A stretch of 64,000 nt of DNA, taken from contig JALPQD010000930.1 in the NCBI GenBank assembly GCA_023101885.1, forward strand, positions 1-64,000. Reading direction: 5' to 3'. Position numbers and translations under genes: made by a program. This stretch comes from Typhlomys cinereus. Its lineage: Eukaryota; Chordata; Mammalia; Rodentia; Platacanthomyidae. Positions 1 through 10,234 of the stretch are shown here, one piece after another. The stretch's first letter is position 1. Every line of letters begins with the position of its first letter. The notes below the pieces were generated by a model that worked only from the letters and a program-made list of their open reading frames with translations, had not been told where the DNA came from and made no database searches.

Positions 1-500
1 AACCACAGCCAGCATCCTCCTTCCCAACTCCCAGACAAGCATCTTGGGCAGAGCAGAAGATTACAAAGTTCAAAAGCAGGAAAATGGGCAGCTGTAGAGC
101 AGCCATGCTGGGACAGTCTCTGAAGGTGGTGGAAAGCCATCCCTCTGCTGGGATTACACTGGAGGAACACCCTCTTTGCCAACTTGCCCTAACCCTTTGC
201 TTATGAAAGGATATGGAGATTAGTTCTCCTTTACAGATAAGCCTCACCTCAGGTGAAACACAAGATGGACTGGGTTGTATCCTAGTATGAGCTAACCAAT
301 GAGGAAAAGTCACCCTCCTTCCTTGCTTAAGTGTATAAATACTTCTGACCCTGGTAGCTACCTCTGACTCATGCCCCTCATGGTACTCCATGTCTGGAGT
401 CGGTGAGTTCCGTTCTTTCACTCATCTAAAAAATTCTACCTTAATTCTCTACACATGTTCTGGTTTCAATCGTTGTCGTCTCAGAACACAAGAACCTGGA
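1..500 (+). mobile_element. Probable 3' part of an endogenous retroviral LTR
   Basis: A promoter-like TATAAATA at about 333 is followed by an R/U5-like stretch with 'ctcatctaaaaaattctacctt' style sequence and a terminus near 490 ending in 'cagaacacaagaacc', a layout typical of retroviral LTRs. The left LTR edge lies outside the window or is too decayed to place, and no internal gag/pol sequence follows. The class (ERV1, ERVK or ERVL) is not resolved, and it may be a solo LTR. Confidence 0.4.
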
Positions 501-1776
501 TACCTATAGACTCCTAGAGAGTGACCCCACAACATTTAGTGAGCACAGCCAGGAGATGAACTATGTCCATGAATGGGATTAGACTTATTTCTATCAACCA
601 TTCTCTTTCAATTATAATAAGAGAAATCACTAGAAATACAAGATTCAACGTACCAAGCACTACTTTAGTGCCAAGGCATGCCTTTATTTTGCAACTTGAG
701 GGAAGTCTATAATTAGTCATTCTGATTAATAAATTCTATCTGCCCTCATAGCGCGCTAGGATTTCCTTCTGAGTTCTGGGATACGTTTGATTAACATGGA
801 AGGGCTGTTGCAGCTCACCCTTGTCACTTGAATCAGTTGCCTGCTGGCCTGGTGCTCAGTTTTGTGTGGCAGAACCTTACTGAGTCTGCATGATAATGGA
901 CCTTTTAAATCCTAAACAATAAACATTCATTTTACCCCTCCACCCTGCACAGAAATGCTCTCTAGCCTCAAATCAGCTGCAAATAAGACTTGGAAATCAA
1001 TTCATTGTGCATAGGCTTCCTGCCTGCTTTATGTTTTGCAGCAAATAGTATTAGTAAAATATCTGCATAGCATGTGTGTTTTGAGCATGTACAATTCGAT
1101 ATAGTGTGTGTAATGGGGTCTTTAGTCCTTTGGAGACATTTCTGCTTTTTATCCATAGAACATAATCTATTGAGAAAAACTGATTTTTATACATTAGTAG
1201 CTAGGATTGGAAAGGCTGTGAGAATGGGCTTCAGAAGAAAAAAAGTGAGAAAAAAAATCACCTCTGGTGATTTTGCCATAAGTATTAGGAGAAATTTCAA
1301 CATTCTAATGTTCTCTAGTTACATTGAAATTGTTTCATGGACCTACACTGGTTTAAATGAATGATTATAGAAATAAATATGCAGAATATAGAAATCTTTC
1401 AGAGTTTGCAGAATTCAAAACAATTTCTGAAGACACTGCTATTCAAAGAGGGGAAGCCGAATTCCTATGCCTTAAGCATGGATGATGCATACTATTTATG
1501 GTAACAATGGAGGTGAGAGAGAGGTGAAAGGAGAAATGTATGAGAAAACCTGATAAATGCAACCCTAGACAGGTGATCAAAGCTAGCACCAACAGTGATA
1601 TGAAGCAGCTACAGGACAGAAGAAATGATAATAGGGAGAAACGAGAGAAATATGATAATAGGGAGAAACGAGAGAAATATGAATAAAGCTGAATTTTAGT
1701 GAATAAAGAATTGTTTCATGGGAAGTCAATCTATTGTATTTGTGTTTGTCAGAGTCATTAGAATATTCTCACACAT
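501..1776. other. Unassigned stretch, no gene seen
   Basis: Low-complexity AT-rich mammalian DNA. Open frames here are short (under 100 codons), lack recognisable motifs and overlap on both strands. No repeat family could be assigned with confidence. A 27-bp perfect tandem duplication near 1650 is listed separately. Confidence 0.5.
1625..1678. repeat. 27-bp tandem duplication, two copies
   Basis: Two adjacent identical 27-bp units (1625-1651 and 1652-1678), purine-rich and starting 'atgataatagggag', are followed by a partial third start. Perfect identity suggests a recent slippage or duplication event. Confidence 0.9.
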
Positions 1777-1793
1777 AAGATGTCTGTTGCTAG

Positions 1794-2080
1794 GGGGCTG
1801 GAGAGGTGGCTCAGGGGTTAAGCCTCTGCCTTGCAGGTGGAAGGTCCTGAGTTAGGATCCTAGACTCCACGTATAGATGCCAGGCAGAAGCGGGGGCAGC
1901 CTGCGTGTCTGGTCCTGGTAGGGCAGAATCTGTGAATCCCGGGGTAGGGTAAACAAGGAGGAAGTGGAGGCAGTTCATGGTGGTTCCCGAATTTGTCTGT
2001 GGTTCTACACACACACATACACACACACACATACACACACATGCACAATGAATAAATGAAAAAAATTTAAAAAAAATATA
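1794..2080 (+). mobile_element. tRNA-derived SINE (young family, copy 1)
   Basis: The element begins 'ggggctggagaggtggctca', which contains a Pol III A box, followed by a B box around 'ggtcctgagttaggatcc'. A unique body, a CA-rich segment and an A-rich tail with AATAAA-like motifs follow. Imperfect 17-bp TSDs flank it at 1777-1793 and 2081-2097 (14 of 17 matching). The head resembles rodent B2-type SINEs, but the body ('gcagcctgcgt...ctggtcctggtaggg') is not standard mouse B2. A head-to-tail copy lies at 42461 and an inverted copy at 54802. Confidence 0.9.
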
Positions 2081-2097
2081 AAGATTTCCATTGCTAG

Positions 2098-5000
2098 AGT
2101 AGCCAGTGTGAGTACATTTGACCTAGAAGAGGAGTATCATCTAAGGTTGAGATGGAAGTGGGATGGTAGGATGGCTAGATCTCAAAATCTCTGCTGCTGG
2201 GGTTTGAGGACAGAGACAAACTTTGTCTTCTCTAGGCCAGAGTTCATTGTTCCATGCGCTCTAGTGCTCCTGTAAAAGTCATGAGAACTTGAGGGCAGGC
2301 AGAGCAGATCTCAAATGTTTCCAGTTAGAAGACCACTAGGAGAGGCCATGAGCCCAAGCTCAACTATTTCTATTGGAATCACTCTTGCCACCCACCACCA
2401 CCCCAAAAGTACTGTAATTAGTGGCAAAACTGATGCTGCTTTGGGGATTTTCAAGGAACTGATGCATGTTTTTCATTAGCATAAGAAAATGAGTAACTTA
2501 TGCCAGAACCTGAAGCATTAGCTCTGTGAAACTATAATATAAACCTTCATGTGAAGGAGACCAACTGGAGACAACATGGGCGTCTTCTTGACCACACTAA
2601 GATGAATGTCTCAAAGCAAGGATGCGTGGGGCAGCCACGGGCCAACTAACCCTTTAATGATAGTCATCCATTCTCTTTCCCCCTTCCTCTCTCCTTTCTA
2701 CACACATTTGCTTTCAGGCAAAGCTTTTCCCTAGTTTTAATCATACATTCTAATTAAAATCGGGGGCCTCTCCAAGCTTATTGTGTGCCTTTTATTTTAT
2801 TTCAAAAGCTCATCTTGAAAGAAAAGAGAGGTGGAGAAAGCATGCTCCAAGGCTATTGTGAGGTACTGATCCTGTTTTAAAAAATCACTGCAGTGTGTTT
2901 GAGATAGAGGTATGGTACAACGATCTCCTGTATTGCAGTTATGATTAAACATAACGAGTGGGATCAGCCTGCAAGCTTATCACTGTGCTGTGTTGTAAGA
3001 CTGCCCAAGAGTAAAATGCAAATACAAACAAGGAGTTGTAATGAGTCCGTGTAATAAATACCCAGGCTTCAGAAAGCTGCTGGCTATGCTTTGGCTCCTT
3101 TCCAATGGGCGACTTAATTCGGACTCCTTTAGAGCAACTCTTGAGTTTTCAAACATGAAATTTGTAATATTGCAGATTATTTCTAAAAGTTGTATTTCTT
3201 TAGAAAGAAAATATTCTGGTTTTCATTCCTATGAAAGGTCACATTGAGTTAATTACAAGGTACAGGAAGAAATAAGACAGTTTTCTCATGCTACTTTTCC
3301 ACTATGACTTACTGTAAATATTTTGATGGTTTTAACTGAATATATCTTATACTGTGGATTTTTTTTAAAGGCCATCGGGAGCCATTAAGACTAGAATTTT
3401 GTCTTCTACAAACCTTACAATCACTCTCCAATTGAGGTTTATACAGTCATAATAAGCTAAAGTTTAAATTTTATCGGTGTAGATAGTCTAGATAGAAATG
3501 TATCCAGCCATCTCTTTGTGGTATAAAAAAGTCCTTTAGCTCTCTATTGAACATACATTTTTCTGCTTGGGTAGAAATATCCTAAAAGTGTCAAAGGACA
3601 CTAGCATGTGATGAGTTGTCCTTTTTGATAACTGGAGAAGATTTGGTTGTGAGTTTAGACTCAACAACATGGAAAGTGGAGGTGATGTGAGTCTACTACG
3701 CCTGAAAGGACTCTGCTGCTGGTAAAGGTTCTGCATTCATTGGAGGACAGGGGCTGTCCAAGGTAGGACAGGGAATTCTCAGCGTTACTGTTTCTCAGGC
3801 TTTTGAGTGCAGCCTTGGGCATGCTCAGTAGTGGGAGACTTTGCTGTGACAATTTCTATGGGATTTTCAAAGAGCACCAATACAGCAAGGACACTTATAT
3901 CCTAGTCAAAGAGTGTTGGAGAAACCATCATGTAATTGTGTTGCTTACATGATATTTTAGCATTTGAAAAAAAATTGCCTTCTAGTCCTGCTCAAGTTTT
4001 CCCTGGGTACATATCCTGAAGCACTGAGATCTTACCTATACCCTCTCTTTAGTCTAAGTTGTCTTGAGCAGAAACATTTGACTCACTGAAGATATACTAA
4101 GCCTTGTCTCTGCAGATCCTCCTACTAAAAGATTTTGAAATACACGGGCTGCAAATACAGTCACTGGCTTAGAAGACACAACTCATCTTTCTGTCATATT
4201 TGGGGAACAAATACGTAATTGAGGAAGATTTTTCTCCTTGTAATAAAGCCAAAAATATAATTACAACTTGATAATTTAAGGGATGCCAATCTTTTAATGG
4301 CATGTAGTAAGCAGTAAATTGCTCTAGAGGGCAGGGACACTGTGTCACCTGCAATTCATTAAAAGGTCACAGACCATTGTAAAGAAAAAATAAATAAAAA
4401 CTAGCATGTTTGAGCTCCCTGCAATGATGTGATAACATTGTGTTCTGTTTATGGAGGTTCCAGAATTTGAGTTTTTTTTCCCTGGAATCTTAAATTCTGG
4501 GAGCATGATGCTAAGGGTCTGGTATAAATCAGGATATAGAATGGAATTAAAGAGGAAATTTTGTTTCAGAGAGATGACCTTTAAAACTCTGGAGGACTCA
4601 AACCAACTGGCTTTCAGTACATGCTCATCTTACCTGACTGCTCAAACAATTGTATTGAAATTTTTCTAATTCTTGATTTACAAAAAATCCTTTTTGCGTC
4701 ATGATCTTTCAACCTTATGAACATGCAGTACATTTTTAAAAATTACAGGAATAATTTGAAAATGAAAAATGAAAGGAGGAAAGAACCTTTGTAATGTTGG
4801 CATGATCAAGAACCTGCAAAGAAAATCCTACTTTAAATAGTTCAAAATATATTTTCATGTAGCTTAGGTTGAGAAACAGAATTTGTCAGGAAATTTGACA
4901 TACCCATAGAGCACAGCTGTTACCTTTTAGCTTTCTTCACTCCTTCTTTTGAGTGGGAGCCCCCTGTGGCCCTTTCCATTTTCCAAGAAGCCCTCAGAAT

Positions 5001-5784
5001 GCACTTCTGAAACTTGTAGGGTTCACACAGAAAGCATATGTGAAGAGTCACACATTTCCTAAAATATTGACAGGTGTCTGCAAGTCTCTTCATTGGAGAT
5101 CAGTCTTCATTGAAGTTAAAGTACGATATTGATATTGATAAAGATTGAAGGATATGGGAGAAAGAGACTGAGCTAGTTCATGTAACAGCTGCAACCATTC
5201 CCAAATGTTTTTCTGCATAATCATGCAAGAAATTCATCATGCATTTCCTATTAAATATTCATGCAACTTGCTCCATAGGAGGCCTGTGGTATTTATTAAT
5301 TCCCTCATGTTGGTAGGTTTTGGTACATCTACTGCCAGCAATAAATGTGTCATGCCTAGCAAATTCAATTCTTCCAAGAAAATATTACAGTATAATGCTT
5401 GCTTACAGGATATTGCAAGTCTTAATTACGCTTAAATGATTTTTCAAGACTACCTTGAAATAAGCAACTAATTCCTTTCTCTTTTAGATGAAAGGAAAGG
5501 TCAGAGAAGTATGAAAGGAAGTGTTTCTCTAAAGTGCTCCATTTCTGTGAGGAACTCCATTTCTACCACATGCTAGTAATTGCTGTACAAAAAAGTCAGG
5601 TCTCGTGATTACCAGCAAGTGAAATCATCTGCTTTTCTACACAAAAGAAAGTTCCTCATCCCAAGATTTTATTAACTTAAAGGATGAGACAGAAAAAGTA
5701 ATGATTAAAAATTTTCCCCCAAATTAGCACATCATAATTATGTTCTTAAAGCTGGCGTTTATAAGATTAGATTGATCAAAACCA
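2098..5784. other. Long repeat-poor stretch, no gene recognised
   Basis: About 3.7 kb with no assignable repeat apart from short homopolymer runs, and no frame above about 75 codons. The part at about 2930-3250 (ATGCAAAT-like and TAAT-core-rich) reads like possible conserved noncoding sequence, but that is only an impression from base composition. The reverse-strand frames around 3540-3850 have no recognisable protein features. Confidence 0.4.
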
Positions 5785-5995
5785 AACTGAACCATAAACA
5801 AAGAAGTCATCTCTCACAGCTCTGGAAGGCAGGATGTCCAGTTATGTCCATTCTCTGGGTTATCAAGGGACCTTTCACTGTGTCCCTAAAGGCAAAATAT
5901 TTCTGGGTTGCCTTTTATAAGTGCAAGCAATCTTGATCATGAAGGTTCTCTTCTCATGACCTAAGCACCTCCCAAAGGCTCTATGGGAGTGAACT
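5785..5995 (-). mobile_element. MLT1-type MaLR LTR fragment
   Basis: Pieces such as 'ctcacagctctggaaggcagg' and 'ttttataagtgcaagcaatc' follow the reverse complement of MLT1 LTRs (ERVL-MaLR). The copy is old and truncated, and it abuts another LTR-like repeat at 6000. Confidence 0.6.
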
Positions 5996-6445
5996 TGACA
6001 CACCTGGCGTTAACTAAGATTAGCTGAGACCACCTGAAGAGATTATCTGGATCAATACAAAGACCAGCCCTAGATCCCATTTAAACCACCCTAGATCTCA
6101 TTGGAACCTCCCAGTAGTAGCTGGCCAGATAAAAGGAACTACACTGAAGAAGAGGAAAGACTCTCTGAAGCTGTGCTAGAAAATGCTCTTCCCTTCTGCC
6201 ACCCGGTTCCTTCATTCCTTCTATCCTCCAGTTCTCCAGCCTACTAAGTCTTCAACATAACTAAAGACTCTCTAAGACTCCTCCAACCTTCAGCTGTAAC
6301 CCACTGGCCTACTGGACTGAGCAGCTACTGGCAGCCATCATTGGATTACCTCAGCCATATCTTGTAAGCCAACTCAAAAATTTCCCTTTTTATATATTCA
6401 TTCTGTTGATTCTGTGACTCTAGAGAACCCTGACTAATACACCCT
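5996..6445 (+). mobile_element. ERVL/MaLR-like LTR, same family as copies at 43.4 and 56.7 kb
   Basis: The 5' portion 'gttaactaagattagctgag' and the later 'aaagaccagccctagatc' are found in reverse complement at 43640-43760. The 3' end 'gagaaccctgactaataca' is the terminus style of ERVL/MaLR LTRs. A related copy at 56745-57212 shares the 'cttgtaagc/t caa' and terminal segments. No internal retroviral genes are attached, so this is a solo LTR or fragment. Confidence 0.6.
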
Positions 6446-6859
6446 ACTTCCTAACAGCATCACCTTAGTAGTTAAGATCCCAATTCACAATCTGTATGGA
6501 TCCAAGCATTCAGATTATAGCAAGACACCGCAAGACTGGCAGCCTGCACTCATGAGTATTTTGACATGGATTCTCAGGATAACTCCATTAAATAAGAAGA
6601 GTAGATAATGTTCACAATCTAGTAAAGCAAGAAAAGTTGAGTGGGAGTGATTATCCTTCACACCACATGAGGATGATGAATGTGTGTATGTGTGTAGGGG
6701 ATGGTTATCATTTATACTAGGTTAATGAATAGGATTGTGGTTGCATCTAGTTATTCTGAGACTTGGCTTCACTGAGTCACAACAAAACTCAGAGAATCCT
6801 CAGAGGACATATCTTACTGTAATTCTTTTTTTGTTGTTGTTGTTATAAGGGTTCCCTAA

Positions 6860-6884
6860 ACTAATTTTAAAATTATTTTTTGGT

Positions 6885-6927
<43 letters not shown>

Positions 6928-7230
6928 ATGGTGCACACACACACGTGTATGTGCCTTCATGTGAATACTTTTCTACCGTATTCTAGGAGAAAGGGTCTCT
7001 CACTGAACCTCGAGCTCACCAATTCCATCTAGATTGGCTGATCTGAAAGTTTTTGAGATTTTCTTGACCTCTCCCTCTCTACAATCCCATTTTCCAATCC
7101 CCCCACCTCAGGGTTATAGCCACAGGAGCCCATGTTTGCCCTTTTTGATATGGATACTGGGGACTAGAACTCTGGTTCCCTTGCTTCAAGGGAGGCATTG
7201 TCTTGACTGAGTCAGCCCTTGCCTTTTTAA
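6860..7230 (-). mobile_element. Rodent tRNA-type SINE-like repeat with GA-rich start
   Basis: The segment shares wording with other copies in the window (14180-14400, 58840-59012): an opening GA run, 'ctcaccaattccatctagattggctg', then 'ggatactggggactagaac' and a 'gactgagtcagccctt' end, which reads as a reverse-strand tRNA-like head. I know the pattern from rodent genomes but cannot name the family securely. The GA microsatellite spans 6885-6927. Confidence 0.5.
6885..6927. repeat. (GA)n microsatellite
   Basis: Nearly pure GA dinucleotide run with one interruption, lying inside the repeat at 6860-7230. Confidence 0.95.
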
Positions 7231-7579
7231 GTAATACAGATTTTCATTTCTTGTTATATTGAAGTACTTTGCAGCAGCCCACTTTTCTAGTACCAATTAC
7301 CAAGCCTAGATAAACTAAACCAAAGGAAAACGCATGAAGCATGAGAGATATGCTTCAAGGGCAGAGGGGAGGAGGAATATTGTAAGGAGGGGTGTGGAAG
7401 ATAAATATTTCAACCAGTTACCTGAAGCTATTTCGTTTTCTTTCTTTTCTCCTGGGGTCATTGCTAGTTCTTGTAATGAGTAAAGACGTTTAGAAACTGG
7501 AATTGGCCCTCTAGGAAAAGCTGCTGCTAGGGGACAGAAAACCTGGCAAAGAGTTTTACACAGAGAGAGGGAAAGACAG

Positions 7580-7634
<55 letters not shown>

Positions 7635-8100
7635 TGGGGGACACTAGGAAAAAAGTGGGAAGAAAAGCAGTGTTAACATACAGCCAATACACACAGGCAA
7701 AGACATCTAAAAACCCAAAGCTGGCCTCAGATGATGAAATTCAACAGAAGGAATGCGGCAATATCTAGAGAGAAGTTCTGAGCAGTTTTGCCATTCTGAA
7801 CCATTGAGAGGAATCTTGAGGTATTTCTCTGTAATCAGACTAGGTAGATGTCTAAAAGAAGAAAGATGGACTCATTCTGGATGATGCTAATGTCATATGA
7901 AACTTTTATAGTATGCGTATGTGTATAGTATGAGTATGTGTAAGCAAGTATGTATGGATATATATACATATCCATACACTGTGGTGCATTCCATTACAAA
8001 GAGCTATACTAAGAGCAAGGATAATAAGAGCAAAAGAGAAAAAATATTAAAAAATACATTTATTATGAAGTTATATAGATGTTAGTGTTAGCACGAAAAG
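7231..8100. other. Unassigned stretch with GA microsatellite
   Basis: No gene or repeat family recognised apart from the GA-rich tract at 7562-7634. The 125-codon reverse frame at 7315-7692 is produced by reading that tract as Ser/Leu repeats and is not a gene. Confidence 0.5.
7562..7634. repeat. (GA)n/(GAAA)n purine tract
   Basis: About 70 bp of GA repeats mixed with GAAA units. The polypurine strand is the given strand. Confidence 0.95.
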
Positions 8101-8104
8101 ATCT

Positions 8105-8216
8105 TTGGCGGGTACTGATAGTCCCAGCCTTTTGGCAAATTGAAGTACAAGGCAGGCTGAGCTAGGGCATTGCGGATTAGCCTAGACAACATAAAGAGGC
8201 CTCATCTCAAGAAAGA
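8105..8216 (+). mobile_element. Divergent B1 SINE
   Basis: The order 'actgatagtcccagcc', 'aaggcaggctgag', 'tagcctagacaacat' and 'ctcatctcaagaaag' follows the 7SL-derived B1 layout. It is highly diverged. Confidence 0.6.
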
Positions 8217-8584
8217 AGAGGGGGGAAAAGTGGAAACATTTAGCAGGTTTCACCAAAGATATAGAACTCATTAAAAAAAGATTTAAATTGAAATTTGAGG
8301 GCTGAAAAAAAAACAGTTGAGAACCCAACAGATTGGTTTTATGGTAGAAGAGATTGTAGCACAGAAAGAAAGAGAAGCTGAAGGCACAGATTAGAGTGTG
8401 GGTGAAACATGGGAGACAATGAGAAATGCTCACAGGTGGACCATTGAACTAACTTCAAAACAGGCAAGAACACAAAACGCAGTGCAAGATACATTGTTAA
8501 AAATAATCCCAAACAGATGAACCCGCAGATTTCAGAAATCCTTGACGCCCAAGTAGGATAACTAAAAGAAAAGTTAAACAAAGC

Positions 8585-9005
8585 ATTTGCGTTGGGTTTC
8601 TGTCACTGTGGCAAAATTTCCAAAAAAAAACCCCTTCATTTGGAAGGGGTGCTGGGGGGTGGGGCGTGAGGCAGAAAGAGGCTTATTTTTGCTCACGATT
8701 TCAAAGGTTCTGGTGTGTGGTCACTTGTCTCCATTGCATCTGGGCCTGTGGTGAGGCAAGGGTGCTCACCTCACCACAGTCAGGAGGCAGAGAGGAAGTG
8801 GGAAGTGACTAAAGTCCCAGTACATGCTTCAAGGCATGTTCCCCTCCAGCGACCTACTTCCTTCAATGTTTCATCATTGTTCATTCAGATATGAACTGGT
8901 CAATGACCAAGCACTCTCAAAAGCCCCAACTCTGAACATTGCTGCTTTGGCAATCAAGTCTTCAATATGTAAACCTTTACTAACTGTAACTAAACCATAA
9001 CTCCT
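8585..9005 (-). mobile_element. MaLR LTR (MST/ORR1-like), reverse orientation
   Basis: The reading order 'gtcactgtggcaaaat', 'aaagaggcttatttttgctcac', 'ccaactctgaacattgctgc' and a terminal 'taactaaacc' follows the reverse complement of MaLR LTRs. It is old with indels, and no internal region is attached. Confidence 0.6.
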
Positions 9006-9025
9006 ATTGCATTACAATCTGATAA

Positions 9026-9167
9026 AACCTGGTGTGATGGTACATGACTGTTATCCTATCACTTGGAAGGCTGATGCAGGAGAACTTCAGGGCCAAGGGC
9101 AGCTCAGGCTAGTTGAATTCTTGCTTGGACTACATAGAGAGACCCTTATCATGAAAAACAGACATCC
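9026..9167 (+). mobile_element. B1 SINE
   Basis: A near full-length B1: 'ctggtgtgatggtacatgac', 'cacttggaaggctgatgcag', 'ctcaggctagttgaattc' and 'ctacatagagagaccc' occur in consensus order. Presence of B1 places the host among rodents. Confidence 0.85.
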
Positions 9168-9446
9168 ACTCAACAACAACAAAAATGTGTTGAAAATGAA
9201 AGACAATGGGAAACAGTTTAAAATCTGCCATATGGGCTTATTTGTCTTCAAAGCAAAAGCAGAAAAAGAATTCTATCTGACTTCATAGAGCTGAAAACAT
9301 GGAAATAACAAATATCTTTACAGTGATGGACAAACAAGGTACCATCCAGTCTTGCATGCTCATCAAAATAGTCTCCAAAAATCATCTGAAGGAAGACAGA
9401 TTTAAAAAGAAAACTAGCAGAATTTATGGGTAGCAGAGTTCCAGTA

Positions 9447-9493
9447 AAACCAACCAACCAACCAACCAACCAACCAACCAACCAACCAACCAA
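9447..9493. repeat. (AACC)n microsatellite
   Basis: Eleven or so tandem AACC units. A short (AAAC)n run follows at 9534-9553. The period is 4 bp throughout, with no spacers. Confidence 0.95.
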
Positions 9494-9553
9494 AGTAAAA
9501 ACAAACAAAATGACTAAGGGTAATACTGCATTTAACAAACAAACAAACAAACA

Positions 9554-10234
9554 ATATCAGTCTAGATAAATGCATAAGCTCACAGGTAGTAAAAATGTGA
9601 ATAGTGTTATTGTTATTAATCTTGGATATAAAACTATCATATTGGTATGTACTGGATTTATATTAATGTGAAGAAAATCAATGTACAAAGACAATGCATA
9701 AGACTATGCGGAGGGAACAGTGTTCTTAAGTCCCCTGTTGTTAGGGAAGTAATAAAGAAATTATTTCATGGCATTAAGTCAAGTATTGATGCAATCTCTG
9801 GAACAACTATTGACAGGTGACAGACAGAAAAGGAAATAACAAAGAAATCTAAATAACTGAAAAGAAAACAAGAACAGAGAAAAAATGTAGAATTGGAGAA
9901 TAAAATGAGGAACAAATGGAAAAATGGAAAGTCATAAACTTCAATTAATTGTAACTTCAAATAAAAGAATTAAATAGTACATTGTACTATTTAGATGAGA
10001 CTAGAAACAAAAAGCTCGGTCACTCTAATTAAAAGGTCTAAGAAATCTTCCTTAAACTGAAAGATTCTGCCTCTCAGAATCTATCCACTTTAACACTTGC
10101 ATCTTGCTGTCCCCACCTCTGGGACACATTCCATCCTTTTGGCCCATGACCATCCCAGCAAAAGACCTGAGCATCTTTTATTACATGGTACATATCTTGA
10201 AGCAAGGGACAATTTATTATAATAAACCTTAAAC
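9554..10234. other. Unassigned A-rich stretch
   Basis: A-rich sequence resembling decayed LINE ORF text, but no stretch could be tied to L1 convincingly. No gene seen. It ends immediately before the beta-tubulin pseudogene. Confidence 0.4.

Noticed and set aside
1794..1870. Possible tRNA gene from A and B box sequences
   Set aside because: The boxes belong to a tRNA-derived SINE with TSDs and an A-rich tail; no tRNA cloverleaf or anticodon arm is kept.
7315..7692. 125-codon reverse frame with leucine/serine repeats
   Set aside because: Generated by translating a GA microsatellite; no independent coding signal.
9447..9493. Regularly spaced short repeats, possible CRISPR-like array
   Set aside because: A simple AACC microsatellite without spacers, in a rodent genome.
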